This document shows, one piece after another, positions 24,467 through 32,951 of a DNA stretch of 64,000 bases. The position numbers and the translations under genes were made by a program. The notes beneath the pieces are model-generated. The model was not told the origin of the DNA. It made no database searches and saw only the letters and a program-made list of their open reading frames with translations. Position 1 is the stretch's first letter. The number at the start of each line of letters is the position of its first letter. The DNA is from Caballeronia hypogeia (lineage in GTDB: Bacteria > Pseudomonadota > Gammaproteobacteria > Burkholderiales > Burkholderiaceae): assembly GCF_001544875.2 (NCBI RefSeq), contig NZ_FCOA02000030.1, positions 1 through 64,000 on the forward strand, written 5' to 3'.

Positions 24467-26383
24467 TCACGGATTCCAGCGATAAACAACGATGCTGGAG
24501 CCGTTGTAATTGTCCTTGGTGATCAGATATTCGCCGTTCGATCGGCGATACGACCTCAGGCCGTACATCGAGTCCACGTCATTGCCTACATATACGGTAT
24601 CCGGGCTGCTATTGGCGAGCGTGGCGTCGAGGCTGCCGGTGGATAGATTGAAAGCGTCGATGTTGGGTACGGTGTGTACGTATCCCACGAACAGATAGTT
24701 GCCCGCTGCGGTTATCGACTTCGGATTGGGAGCGGTGATCTTGATCACGGGATCAGGCGCGGTCGTGTTGCCTGCCAGCCAGCCGTGGTACACCTCGATC
24801 CTCGTTCCTATCGCTGTCCAGTCCGCGCTTCCAACTATGCCTTGCGCGAGAATCATCGTGTCGCTATCGGGCAAGTAGATGATTCGCGATAGCGGGGCAA
24901 CGGTGCGCGGAATGGCGGTGGCGATGCCCGCTCCCCATGCCGGCTTGCCGCCGGCGTCGAAGCCCGTCAGCGGGTAATGCCAGATGGCATTCGTCTTGTC
25001 GAGGCCGGCCCAGATGCCGCCCTTGCTGTCGAGACAGAATCCGTTTCTTATCCTCGCCGCCGTGTTGAACGCCGCTCCGGGAATCGATGCGTCCGGTATT
25101 GCGACATAGCCATTCGCGGCATTGAAGTGGAATAAATAAAAGATGTCCGGGTTCTGACCGGCCGCAACGAGAATCCGATTTGCGCCGACTGCGGCGAGCT
25201 GGGCGAAATGCTCACCGCGTCCCTGGTCGTTCATATCGATACGCGGATCGGACGGGTATGAAAACGGATCGACGGTATTCGCGACGAAGCTTCCTCCCGC
25301 AGTGCCCGAATAGATGTTGGTGCCGCCGTAGAGATATGCGCCATCGGTGAGCGGATCGGGTGCGGCGATTCCCTCGAAGTTCAGCGACTGCAACGCGTAG
25401 CGGAAGCGGCCCGCGTAGTCATAAGCATGCAGGTCCGTGCCCCCGTTGCGCCCGAGATCCCAGGTTCCGCCCCATGGGTTGTTCAACACGTAGAGATTGC
25501 CGGCGGCGTCCTTGCCGAGACCGGTTATACGCGTGAACCGTTTCGGTCCCACCTGACCCTTCGTTCCGGTTGACGTATCGAGGTATCCGCCCCTGACTCC
25601 GAATGTTCGCACCAGGAAGGGCGCCGCCGAGACGTCATAGGACTTCACGTCCATGTCCGGCCCTTGATCGCCGATCAGGAGGTGCTGCTTCGCGGGATCG
25701 AAGTAGAGCGCTGACGGGCGCGCGCTCGCGCCGAGATCGATGGCTCCCAGCATCGCGCCCGTGGGGCTCATATGCTGCACCGTACCTGTGGCCCGCTGCG
25801 CGATCCACAGGTTGCCTTGCGTATCTGTCGCGAGTGCGCCTGGACCGGTGACGGCGAGGTCCCGAACCCAGGTCCCCGCGGTGGTGTAGATACGCACGCG
25901 GTTCCCGGGAAAGTCACTCGCGTAGAGAAACTGTTGCCACGTCGCGAGTCCGGTGATCACATCGGCCCATCGTTCAGTCGTGTCCGCGCTGACCGCGATC
26001 GTCAGGTCGCGCGCATGGGTCACGCGATCGTAGCGGCCAACGGCGCCGCTGCCATCAGTCCCATTGAACTGAAGCGCCGCGAAGAGGTGAGAAGCATTGC
26101 CCGTAATGGCGCCGCCCTGGAATTCGGCGTGCTCTCCAATGGACCCCGCGCTTTGGCCATTCCGGTATATGGCGATGCCACCTTCGTTTTCGTCCCACAT
26201 GGACGCCGTATAAACGACGCCCTCGGGCGCTACCCACATGGAACGCGCCGCGTTCCCTACGTGAGCGGCGTCGGTCCCGAAGGTATTCGCCACCCAGTCG
26301 GTCGTGTACTGCTGCGCATGACACTGCGATGACGCCGCCGCGATCAGCAAGGCCGCGACGAATACAGCATGGATTCCCTTCAT
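24467..26383 (-). CDS. Secreted beta-propeller (NHL/SMP-30-like) protein
   Basis: A 638-residue exported protein with a signal peptide (MKGIHAVFVAALLIAAASS, cleavage near CHA). The mature chain is made of repeating blades such as GPGALATDTQGNLWIAQRAT, ITGLGKDAAGNLYVLNNPWG and NGFCLDSKGGIWAGLDKT, which is the pattern of NHL or gluconolactonase-like propellers. There is no cell-wall anchor or catalytic motif that I can name. It is divergent from the TadE/TadG pair, which suggests a surface or secretion-linked role, but this is position only. Confidence 0.75.
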   Translation of the reverse strand: MKGIHAVFVAALLIAAASSQCHAQQYTTDWVANTFGTDAAHVGNAARSMWVAPEGVVYTASMWDENEGGIAIYRNGQSAGSIGEHAEFQGGAITGNASHLFAALQFNGTDGSGAVGRYDRVTHARDLTIAVSADTTERWADVITGLATWQQFLYASDFPGNRVRIYTTAGTWVRDLAVTGPGALATDTQGNLWIAQRATGTVQHMSPTGAMLGAIDLGASARPSALYFDPAKQHLLIGDQGPDMDVKSYDVSAAPFLVRTFGVRGGYLDTSTGTKGQVGPKRFTRITGLGKDAAGNLYVLNNPWGGTWDLGRNGGTDLHAYDYAGRFRYALQSLNFEGIAAPDPLTDGAYLYGGTNIYSGTAGGSFVANTVDPFSYPSDPRIDMNDQGRGEHFAQLAAVGANRILVAAGQNPDIFYLFHFNAANGYVAIPDASIPGAAFNTAARIRNGFCLDSKGGIWAGLDKTNAIWHYPLTGFDAGGKPAWGAGIATAIPRTVAPLSRIIYLPDSDTMILAQGIVGSADWTAIGTRIEVYHGWLAGNTTAPDPVIKITAPNPKSITAAGNYLFVGYVHTVPNIDAFNLSTGSLDATLANSSPDTVYVGNDVDSMYGLRSYRRSNGEYLITKDNYNGSSIVVYRWNP

Positions 26384-26615
26384 GACTCTGCTCCGTTTGC
26401 GCCTTGCGCAGCCGCGAGGCAGGCGGAACTCTAACAGTTGAAAGTTTCACGGCGTCGTCACGTAAGCAGGAGCCAAGGTGAATGCCATCGACCATGCCGA
26501 CGATCGCGCGCAAACGATTTACCGCAAGCGTTTAAGCGTTTCTTAAGGAGCCAGGCGCTAGCGTGCATTGCCTTCCGATGATTCCCGACGTCCCCGCAAT
26601 ACAAAAAAATAGAAA

Positions 26616-27077
26616 ATGCATAAGTCCGTGTACGGCCCCATTGGACGCTCTCGCACGACCCGGCTGGCTGCGGGCACACAGCGGGGCAGCGTTACCCTCG
26701 AATTCGTGATTCTCCTGCCGTTCCTGATCATGGTGCTGGTCGGCATCTTCGACTTGAGCCTGATGATGTACGACAAGGCCGCACTCACAAGCGCCGCGCG
26801 CGTCGCGGCCAGAGCTGGCACCGTGATCAGCGTGCCGCCGCTGTCGACATCCCGAATCGCGGCGATCGCGGTCTCGAACGCAAGCGGCTCGCTCATCAGC
26901 GGCGGAACGAACAATCCGCCGACGGCTACCGCGACTGAACAAACCGACGCCACCTCCGGCAATACGCTCAAGGTCACGCTTTCCTATACGTACAGCGGCC
27001 TGCTCCTCGGGTCCGCGTTCAGCGCGCTGACCGGCCCCATCATGCTGAGCGCATCGGCCGTGATGATCAATCAATGA
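26616..27077 (+). CDS. TadE-like pseudopilin
   Basis: A 153-residue protein with a TadE domain: a short basic N-terminus, then GSVTLEFVILLPFLIMVLVG (processing and membrane helix with the conserved Glu) and LMMYDKAALTSAARVAARAG. The rest is a Thr/Ser/Asn-rich extracytoplasmic domain. TadE proteins are minor components of Flp pili assembled by the Tad secretion machinery. Only TadE and TadG types are present here, with no TadA, TadB, TadC, RcpA or Flp prepilin nearby. TadG follows after 13 bases, so the two are co-transcribed. Confidence 0.85.
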   Translation: MHKSVYGPIGRSRTTRLAAGTQRGSVTLEFVILLPFLIMVLVGIFDLSLMMYDKAALTSAARVAARAGTVISVPPLSTSRIAAIAVSNASGSLISGGTNNPPTATATEQTDATSGNTLKVTLSYTYSGLLLGSAFSALTGPIMLSASAVMINQ

Positions 27078-27090
27078 GTCGCCTGAAGAC

Positions 27091-28203
27091 ATGCGCCGCA
27101 CACGTCATCTGAATTCAATGCGACAGGGATCGAACACGCTTCGGGTGCGCCGGTCGTCGGGACCTGGAACCATCCTGCGGCGTCAGCGTGGCGCGATTGC
27201 CTTGTCGATGCCCTTCATGCTGATCACCGCGCTGGCCGCGGGCGCATTCGCGGTGGACATCGGACATCTGTTTTACGTACGCACCGAGCTGCAAACCGCG
27301 GCCGATGCCGCCGCCCTCGCTGGCGCGGCCAAGTTGCTTCCCGGTAGCATTTCGGGACCGAACTGGAGCGCCGCGCAGCTTGCCGCCACGAACGCAATGG
27401 GCCTGAACAAGTCCGAAGGCGCGACGCTGCACGATGCGTCGGTGCAGGCCGGTTACTGGAATCTGACCGGCACGCCCGCGGTGATCGAGGCGACGACGAT
27501 ATTGCCAGGGAGCTATGACGCGCCGTCCGTCCAGGTCAGCGTATCGCGCGCGCCCGGACTGAACGGCGGTCCGGTCAGTTACTTTCTCGCGCCGCTTTTC
27601 GGCATGAACAACGGCCCGGTCAAGGCCACGGCGGTCGCGACGGTGTCGGCGCCCGGCTCGGTCGCGGCGGGCGGGCTCTTTCCGATGGAAATCGGCAGTT
27701 GCATCTACACCTATTACTGGGACGTGCGGACGGGCATGCCGCGCAACGATCCGGCCACGGGAGCGCCTTACACGGTGTATATCGGCGACGTCTCGAATCC
27801 GCTCACACAGGTCAACGGCTGCCAGACGGGCCAATGGACAGGTTTTCAAACCGGCGTGCAGAACGTGCCGGACGTGGAAGGGCTAATCGTTAGCGGCAAT
27901 CCGCAGGCTTTGGGCATAGGCGACTCGATCTCGATCGCATCCGGCGACATGACGACGATCTATCCCTACGTCAGAAACAGATACAAGGCCGGGACCACCG
28001 TGGTCATGCCCGTCGTGTACGACGCGACGTCCTCGCCGCAGAACATCCTGGCGTTCACCGCATTCCACATCGATACGGCCTTGGGAGGCAGCTCCAAATA
28101 CATCAAGGGCCATTTCGTCGGCGGCTATCCAATCACCACGGCGGGCAACGAGCAGGTCGGTCCCTACTACGGAGCCTACCTGCCTCCGCGTCTGGCGCGC
28201 TGA
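27091..28203 (+). CDS. TadG-like pilus assembly protein
   Basis: A 370-residue membrane-anchored protein. The N-terminal TadG/DUF2134 segment reads QRGAIALSMPFMLITALAAG then AVDIGHLFYVRTELQTAADA and ALAGAAKLL. The following 300 residues form an extracytoplasmic domain without a von Willebrand fold that I can recognise. It probably acts with the upstream TadE in a surface structure. An in-frame ATG at 27118 is an alternative start. A 12-bp palindrome TCGGCGCGCCGA (28204-28215) follows the stop, between the convergent genes. Confidence 0.83.
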   Translation: MRRTRHLNSMRQGSNTLRVRRSSGPGTILRRQRGAIALSMPFMLITALAAGAFAVDIGHLFYVRTELQTAADAAALAGAAKLLPGSISGPNWSAAQLAATNAMGLNKSEGATLHDASVQAGYWNLTGTPAVIEATTILPGSYDAPSVQVSVSRAPGLNGGPVSYFLAPLFGMNNGPVKATAVATVSAPGSVAAGGLFPMEIGSCIYTYYWDVRTGMPRNDPATGAPYTVYIGDVSNPLTQVNGCQTGQWTGFQTGVQNVPDVEGLIVSGNPQALGIGDSISIASGDMTTIYPYVRNRYKAGTTVVMPVVYDATSSPQNILAFTAFHIDTALGGSSKYIKGHFVGGYPITTAGNEQVGPYYGAYLPPRLAR

Positions 28204-28218
28204 TCGGCGCGCCGACAC

Positions 28219-29853
28219 TCACTCGAACAGTTCCGGCCGGAGTTCCGGCGTGTGCTCGTCGTGCACTTGAACGGGCTTGCGCAGCGAGAGTATTTCGTTG
28301 CGAACCACTGAGTCGGGATCGAAGCCTCCGGCATTTCGCTGGATCAGCCAGACGCGTCCATGCGTGGCGATCGCGGCGCGGACCATGTCGCGATCCGCCG
28401 GAACGATCCCCGGCGCGGCGACATTGCTCAGATACGGCCGATCGAGTCCGATAGCGGGAAACGGCGAGGGCACCACGAGCACGTCGGGAAAGTCGCGGAA
28501 CTGCTTTGCGTAGTACTGCACGGCTATATCCACTTCGTTCGGGCTGACGATCAGGAGATCGCCGCTGCGACGATTGTTTGCGACCTCGGCGACGCTCGCT
28601 CTGAAGTCCTCCGTTGCCCCGCGATATAGCTGCACCAGTTGCACACCGGAGAGCAGGAGCAGCAGCACGAGTACCGTGAGCCGGGTGCGACTGCGCGGCA
28701 ACGCCCACGCGAGTCCGAGCGCCGTAAGGAACATCATCGGCGCGGCCATCCACACGAACAGCCGGTCCATGAAAATCGGCCGCACGAGACAACTGTAAGC
28801 GACGATGAAAGCGAAGGGCAGAAACAGCACCATTGCAAGAAACAAGGCCACCGGACGGCATGTGCGCCACAACGCGAGCCATGCTCCGGCGCACAGGATG
28901 AGCACAGGCAGCAGCGTCAGCCTGGCGCCCGCCGCGAGTGACCACGCCTTGAGAAAATCGATCCATTCGAGCTTGACCCAGAACGACGACTGCACATACT
29001 TCGTTGCGGCGATCAGGAAGCTCACATACGGCGACCACAACGCCAGAGCGACGACGAACGGCGCTCCGATCGTGAGCGCCGCCACGAGCCGGTTACCGCG
29101 CGCCCAGCACAGCACCGACACCAGCATTCCGAGGCCGATGAAGAACGCGACGAGCAAGCCCGTATTGTGCGACCACAAGGTCGCACTGACCGAGAGCGCA
29201 AGGCCGACGAGCGCGGGGCGATACAGGTCGCGTTCGCCGGTGCTGCCCGCGTCCGGTGCGCGATTCGCCGTGACATGCCTGAGCACGATCACCGCGCACA
29301 GCAGCGCGACGGCGACGGCCAGCGCTTCGAATGCATAGGGGCGGGCCAACTGGCCATACATGATGCTGCCTTTGTTCGTCGCAAGGAGAAGCCCTGCGAT
29401 GAGGCCCACGCGATCGATCACCGGCCCGGCGCGCAGGAGCTTGCCGCTCACGGCGACGAGCAGCACTGTCGCCATGCTGACGATGACCGAGGGCACGCGA
29501 ACGGCGACTTCCGAGTCGCCAAACCATCCTATCCATACCTTGAGCAAGGAGTAGTACATCGGAGGATGGATTTCGTACAGCGGCACGACATGCCAGAGTT
29601 CGTGCCACGGCCGCGCGGCGAACCAGACGCTATAAGCCTCGTCCATCTGCAACGAACGGCCTTGCAGCGTGATCAGTCGCAAGCCGAGCGCGACCACGAA
29701 GATCACGACGCAGATGCCCCAGAAGGTACGGCGCGACAAGGGCGTGCTCCCGCACAGCAAATCGTTCAGGAACGATCCGGCGTTTCCTGAAGAAACGAAA
29801 GAGTCCTGTGCAAGTTTCGTCGAACGCGGGGGGCTGGCGGATGGTCGCTCCAT
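28219..29853 (-). CDS. Glycosyltransferase family 39-type membrane protein
   Basis: A 544-residue polytopic membrane protein with the GT-C opening LRLITLQGRSLQMDEAYS (the Asp-Glu of the first periplasmic loop), then VPLYEIHPPMYYSLLKVWIG and LLATNKGSIMYGQLARPYAF. About ten to twelve helices follow and a C-terminal soluble domain (VANNRRSGDLLIVSPNEVDI). Such enzymes transfer sugars from polyprenyl-phosphate donors to lipid or protein acceptors in the periplasm. The ATG at 29853 has GAGGAGC just upstream. Orientation suggests a link to the TPR protein and methyltransferase on the same strand, though a 525-base gap intervenes. Confidence 0.85.
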   Translation of the reverse strand: MERPSASPPRSTKLAQDSFVSSGNAGSFLNDLLCGSTPLSRRTFWGICVVIFVVALGLRLITLQGRSLQMDEAYSVWFAARPWHELWHVVPLYEIHPPMYYSLLKVWIGWFGDSEVAVRVPSVIVSMATVLLVAVSGKLLRAGPVIDRVGLIAGLLLATNKGSIMYGQLARPYAFEALAVAVALLCAVIVLRHVTANRAPDAGSTGERDLYRPALVGLALSVSATLWSHNTGLLVAFFIGLGMLVSVLCWARGNRLVAALTIGAPFVVALALWSPYVSFLIAATKYVQSSFWVKLEWIDFLKAWSLAAGARLTLLPVLILCAGAWLALWRTCRPVALFLAMVLFLPFAFIVAYSCLVRPIFMDRLFVWMAAPMMFLTALGLAWALPRSRTRLTVLVLLLLLSGVQLVQLYRGATEDFRASVAEVANNRRSGDLLIVSPNEVDIAVQYYAKQFRDFPDVLVVPSPFPAIGLDRPYLSNVAAPGIVPADRDMVRAAIATHGRVWLIQRNAGGFDPDSVVRNEILSLRKPVQVHDEHTPELRPELFE

Positions 29854-30378
29854 GAATGCTCCTCGGATGATTTCTCGGTCGATTTCTGAAGTGACCGCCT
29901 TCTTCGGGTGGCCGCGACGTCGAAAAAAGATTCGGACGAGGCAGCCGGATGCGGTCACGTGAAGCGCGGAAGAAGCGCCGTATCTGCGGCGTCGTCCGCA
30001 AGAATTCCCAGTTCCGGGGCGCGAAGCCTCGGACGCAGGCAAGTTCGTGATGTCTCAGGGCTCCGGGTGCCGGACGACGCGCTTGGCAGCAAGGTCGTAC
30101 AACACCGCCTGAACTGAAAAGCAATGGGCCCGAATGGGTTGACTAGAGCTTAACCGCTTGCGCCGCTCTTCCCGCGACGAGCCATGCCAGCATGTTTCAT
30201 GCAAGCAACGAGCAGTTCGGGCACTTTCGGCTCGGGACACCGAAATTTTAGGCAAACAGAAATGTCATGCAAGGGCTCTTTCCGCGAGACGCCCGCGCGA
30301 TCTGATTCCGTGTTCTGCCCCTATCGGTCAAAGTTATCCGAAACGTAAGCTACATATCGGTAACCGCTTCTGCGGAGT
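29854..30378. other. Intergenic region without a supported gene
   Basis: These 525 bases lie between two minus-strand genes and should hold the promoter of the membrane glycosyltransferase. Open frames are short and lack recognisable features. One small inverted repeat, GCATG-TTT-CATGC near 30189, is visible; nothing else is supportable. Local AT content is slightly higher than in the genes. Confidence 0.5.
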
Positions 30379-31635
30379 TTATGCATGACGTTGACTAACC
30401 ACGTCGGCCAATGCATTTCTTACATCGTCGATTACGCCTGCCCATCCCCGCGAATCTTGCCGAAAGAGATACATTCCTTCCGGATACCACGGTGAAGTGT
30501 TGCCATATCGATGCCAGCGCCAGTCCACGCCCCGGGCGGGCAGCATCAGCCAGCAGGCAATGCCAAGCGCGCCAGCGAGATGCGCGACGGCCGTATCCAC
30601 GCAGATCACCAGATTGAGTTGCGCGACGATCGCGGCCGTGTCGCCGAAGTCCCGGATCTCGCGTCCGAGCCGCAGGATTGGCTGCAGCTTCTCGCGGCCT
30701 TCGGTTTCGGCCTCCGCCTGGTCCACCTGCAGACTGACGAAGCCAATGCCTGGCACCGACCATAACGGTAGCAGGTCCGCGAAATGGCCAACTGAACGGT
30801 GCAGGTCGTTGTCATGCAGCGGGTTGCCTTTCCAGACAAGTCCCACACGAAGAACATCGACTGGCAAGCGGGGCCGCCACGCATCGAGCCGATTGCCGAA
30901 GACGCCGAGATACGGCACTTTCGCGGGAATCGAATCTACTGTTGTGGCGAAGCGATAGGGGAGACTCAACAGCGGTGTCCAGTAGTCGTGCACCCGCAAA
31001 GCGTGCGGGTCCGTGATGACTTCATCGATGTTGCCAGTCGTGCGCGCCACCGGTGCGAGCGCAGGCTGGCAGGCCACCGTTACGAACGCGGCGCCGCGTT
31101 GCCGAAGCAGCGCGACATAGCGAAGAAACTGGATCGTGTCGCCGTAGCCCTGTTCGGTCAGCAGGAGGATCGACTTTCCGCGCAGGTCTTCTCCGGTCCA
31201 CTTCGGAAATGAGGGAGAGCCAAACTCCCGAAATACGCTCGTCCGAGCTTCGTAATAGGACCAGCCCTCCGTGTAGTTTCCCGCGGCCAGCAAGAGCAGA
31301 CCGAGATTGAATCGGGCGACGGCGAACTCGGGGCTGAGCCGGACTGCTGCGCGATACTCGGCCTCGGCGAGATCGTATTTCCCCGACGCTTCGAGCGCAC
31401 CGGCGAGGTTGTTTCGAATCTCGGCCGAATCGGGGTGCTGTTCGAGCGCGAGACGGTAGTGTTCGGTCGCTTCATGAAAGCGGCCGGCCACCCGCAACAG
31501 GTTGGCCAGGTTGTTGTGAGCGATTCCATCTCGCTCATCGAGTTCGATCGATCGACGCAGCTGGCTTTCGGCGGTCGGATAATCCCTTTTCCTGTACGCC
31601 TTCCATGCGGCCTCAACGAGTTTTCGATTCTTCAT
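30379..31635 (-). CDS. TPR protein with glycosyltransferase-like C-terminal domain
   Basis: A 418-residue cytoplasmic protein. Residues ~8-135 form about four tetratricopeptide repeats (e.g. GIAHNNLANLLRVAGRFHEA, EIRNNLAGALEASGKYDLAE). The remainder resembles the GT-B half of heptosyltransferase/O-GlcNAc transferase-like proteins: GKSILLLTEQGYGDTIQFLR, RVGLVWKGNPLHDNDLHRSV and NLVICVDTAVAHLAGALG. The CVDTAVAHLAGAL motif is the donor-binding region in this group. It may glycosylate a protein, perhaps a surface appendage. It is 17 bases downstream of the methyltransferase gene, so likely the same operon. Confidence 0.85.
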   Translation of the reverse strand: MKNRKLVEAAWKAYRKRDYPTAESQLRRSIELDERDGIAHNNLANLLRVAGRFHEATEHYRLALEQHPDSAEIRNNLAGALEASGKYDLAEAEYRAAVRLSPEFAVARFNLGLLLLAAGNYTEGWSYYEARTSVFREFGSPSFPKWTGEDLRGKSILLLTEQGYGDTIQFLRYVALLRQRGAAFVTVACQPALAPVARTTGNIDEVITDPHALRVHDYWTPLLSLPYRFATTVDSIPAKVPYLGVFGNRLDAWRPRLPVDVLRVGLVWKGNPLHDNDLHRSVGHFADLLPLWSVPGIGFVSLQVDQAEAETEGREKLQPILRLGREIRDFGDTAAIVAQLNLVICVDTAVAHLAGALGIACWLMLPARGVDWRWHRYGNTSPWYPEGMYLFRQDSRGWAGVIDDVRNALADVVSQRHA

Positions 31636-31652
31636 CTAAACGGCTTTCTGTG

Positions 31653-32477
31653 TCATCGGGGGCTTGCGACGCAAACGTGCGCCTGGATCGTTCCTTCGAT
31701 CGGTCCTGAGCCGAATCGATCGGTGAGCGCTGCGGTGCTCGCCTTCGTGGCTCGCGGCAAGGCATCGGAACCATGCGCCTCGATTTCGAGACGCAGTGGC
31801 GTGCCCTGACAGTAAGCGATGGCGGCAATGTTCGGCGTGTCCGAACGGCTCACCAGGCTCATTGTTTCAAGCAGGATCTGCCCGCCGAAGCCGCCTGAAC
31901 GCAGGTCGCGCTCGATCAGCCGAAGGTCATGGTATCCGTGCGCGATGCGCTTCATGAACGTGGGCGGGTCGGTGAGAAAGACGCTCGCCAGCGCGTTCGT
32001 CACCACATGAGCGAACGCGTTGTCCTCGATCCGGTCCCACACGTTGAAGATGAAGACCCCGCGCGGGCTCAGGACGCGTTTTATCTCCTCGAAAGCTTTC
32101 GCTTTTTCGGGGAAGAACATGACGCCGAACTGGCAGACAACAACATCGAATTGCGCATCGGCGAAAGGCAAGTGCGTGGCATCGGCTTGCTGCCAATGAA
32201 CCGGACGCGCCGTTCCTACCGACTGTGCGCGGGCGAGCATCGCCGGATTGAGGTCGGTGGAGACAATCGTCGCGGATTCGCCAACGAGCTTCGCGAGCGC
32301 GCGCGTGACGACGCCCGTTCCAGCGGCTACCTCGAGCACGCGTTCCGGCCGAAGCGACGCGACACGGCGAGCGATGTCTTGCGCATACGCTTCGAAGATC
32401 AGCGGCACCATGTGCGTGTCGTAAAGCTCGGGGATCGAACCGGCGAACTGCTGATCCGGATTGCGGATTTCGTTCAT
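31653..32477 (-). CDS. Class I SAM-dependent methyltransferase
   Basis: A 274-residue methyltransferase. Motif I is RVLEVAAGTGVVTRAL, the acidic residue of motif II is in IVSTDLNPAMLA, and motif IV covers QADATHLPFADAQFDVVVCQ. The family opening SIPELYDTHMVPLIFEAYAQ matches the UbiE/type-11 group. The ATG at 32477 is preceded by GGGGGAACGAG; an upstream start at 32516 is less likely. The acceptor is unknown. Gene order with the TPR-glycosyltransferase suggests a shared modification pathway. Confidence 0.88.
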   Translation of the reverse strand: MNEIRNPDQQFAGSIPELYDTHMVPLIFEAYAQDIARRVASLRPERVLEVAAGTGVVTRALAKLVGESATIVSTDLNPAMLARAQSVGTARPVHWQQADATHLPFADAQFDVVVCQFGVMFFPEKAKAFEEIKRVLSPRGVFIFNVWDRIEDNAFAHVVTNALASVFLTDPPTFMKRIAHGYHDLRLIERDLRSGGFGGQILLETMSLVSRSDTPNIAAIAYCQGTPLRLEIEAHGSDALPRATKASTAALTDRFGSGPIEGTIQAHVCVASPR

Positions 32478-32951
32478 CTCGTTCCCCCGTCGAAGGAACA
32501 CTGAGGACAATGACACACCGCGTACATGACCCTCGCTTATGCATCAGCAGTGTACGCGAACCCAATACGGTTATCGCGCCGACCACTTATGCCGATGCCG
32601 CGACGATGCTGAAGCAGTCGCTCGCCGCTCTGCCGAATATACCTGCGGCATAACCTGCAAAAGCAGATGAACATTCCGCCTGAGATCAAGGAAGGCTTGT
32701 GGCATTACTACCCGGTGTGAGGAAGAGCCCGAATCCGCACAATCCCTAGTGCCTGCATGGAGCGCTCGAACGCCGGTGTGAATCCCGGCGCAAGCCCTTG
32801 TCCCATGCGCTTCCCGCCTCATTGTTTGCATTTGGCGAATGACGCATTCGCCGCTTCCGCCGTTCTGTTCGACACGCGCCTGAGTCACGCTCTGCTTCGT
32901 CGACGTCGCCCCAAGCGCGGACGTCGCCGATTCTGACTCAGGAGACGAAGG
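32478..32951. other. Intergenic region between divergent genes
   Basis: These 474 bases separate the methyltransferase and MFS genes and contain both promoters. A frame around 32630-32720 ends with NIPPEIKEGLWHYYPV and a stop, which could be the tail of a lost gene, but I cannot place it in a family. A dyad at 32834-32852 is listed separately. Confidence 0.4.
32834..32852. promoter_or_regulatory. Dyad upstream of the MFS gene
   Basis: GGCGAAT-N5-ATTCGCC is a perfect seven-base inverted repeat about 100 bases before the MFS start. Its size and spacing fit a LysR-type or other dimeric regulator site; the LysR gene downstream of the transporter is a candidate partner. Confidence 0.45.

Noticed and set aside
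28204..28215. TCGGCGCGCCGA palindrome as a terminator
   Set aside because: There is no loop and no T run; short GC palindromes are common at this base composition.
30189..30202. GCATG-TTT-CATGC as a possible operator or small RNA hairpin
   Set aside because: Only five-base arms in a 525-base gap; expected by chance and without a T tract or partner site.
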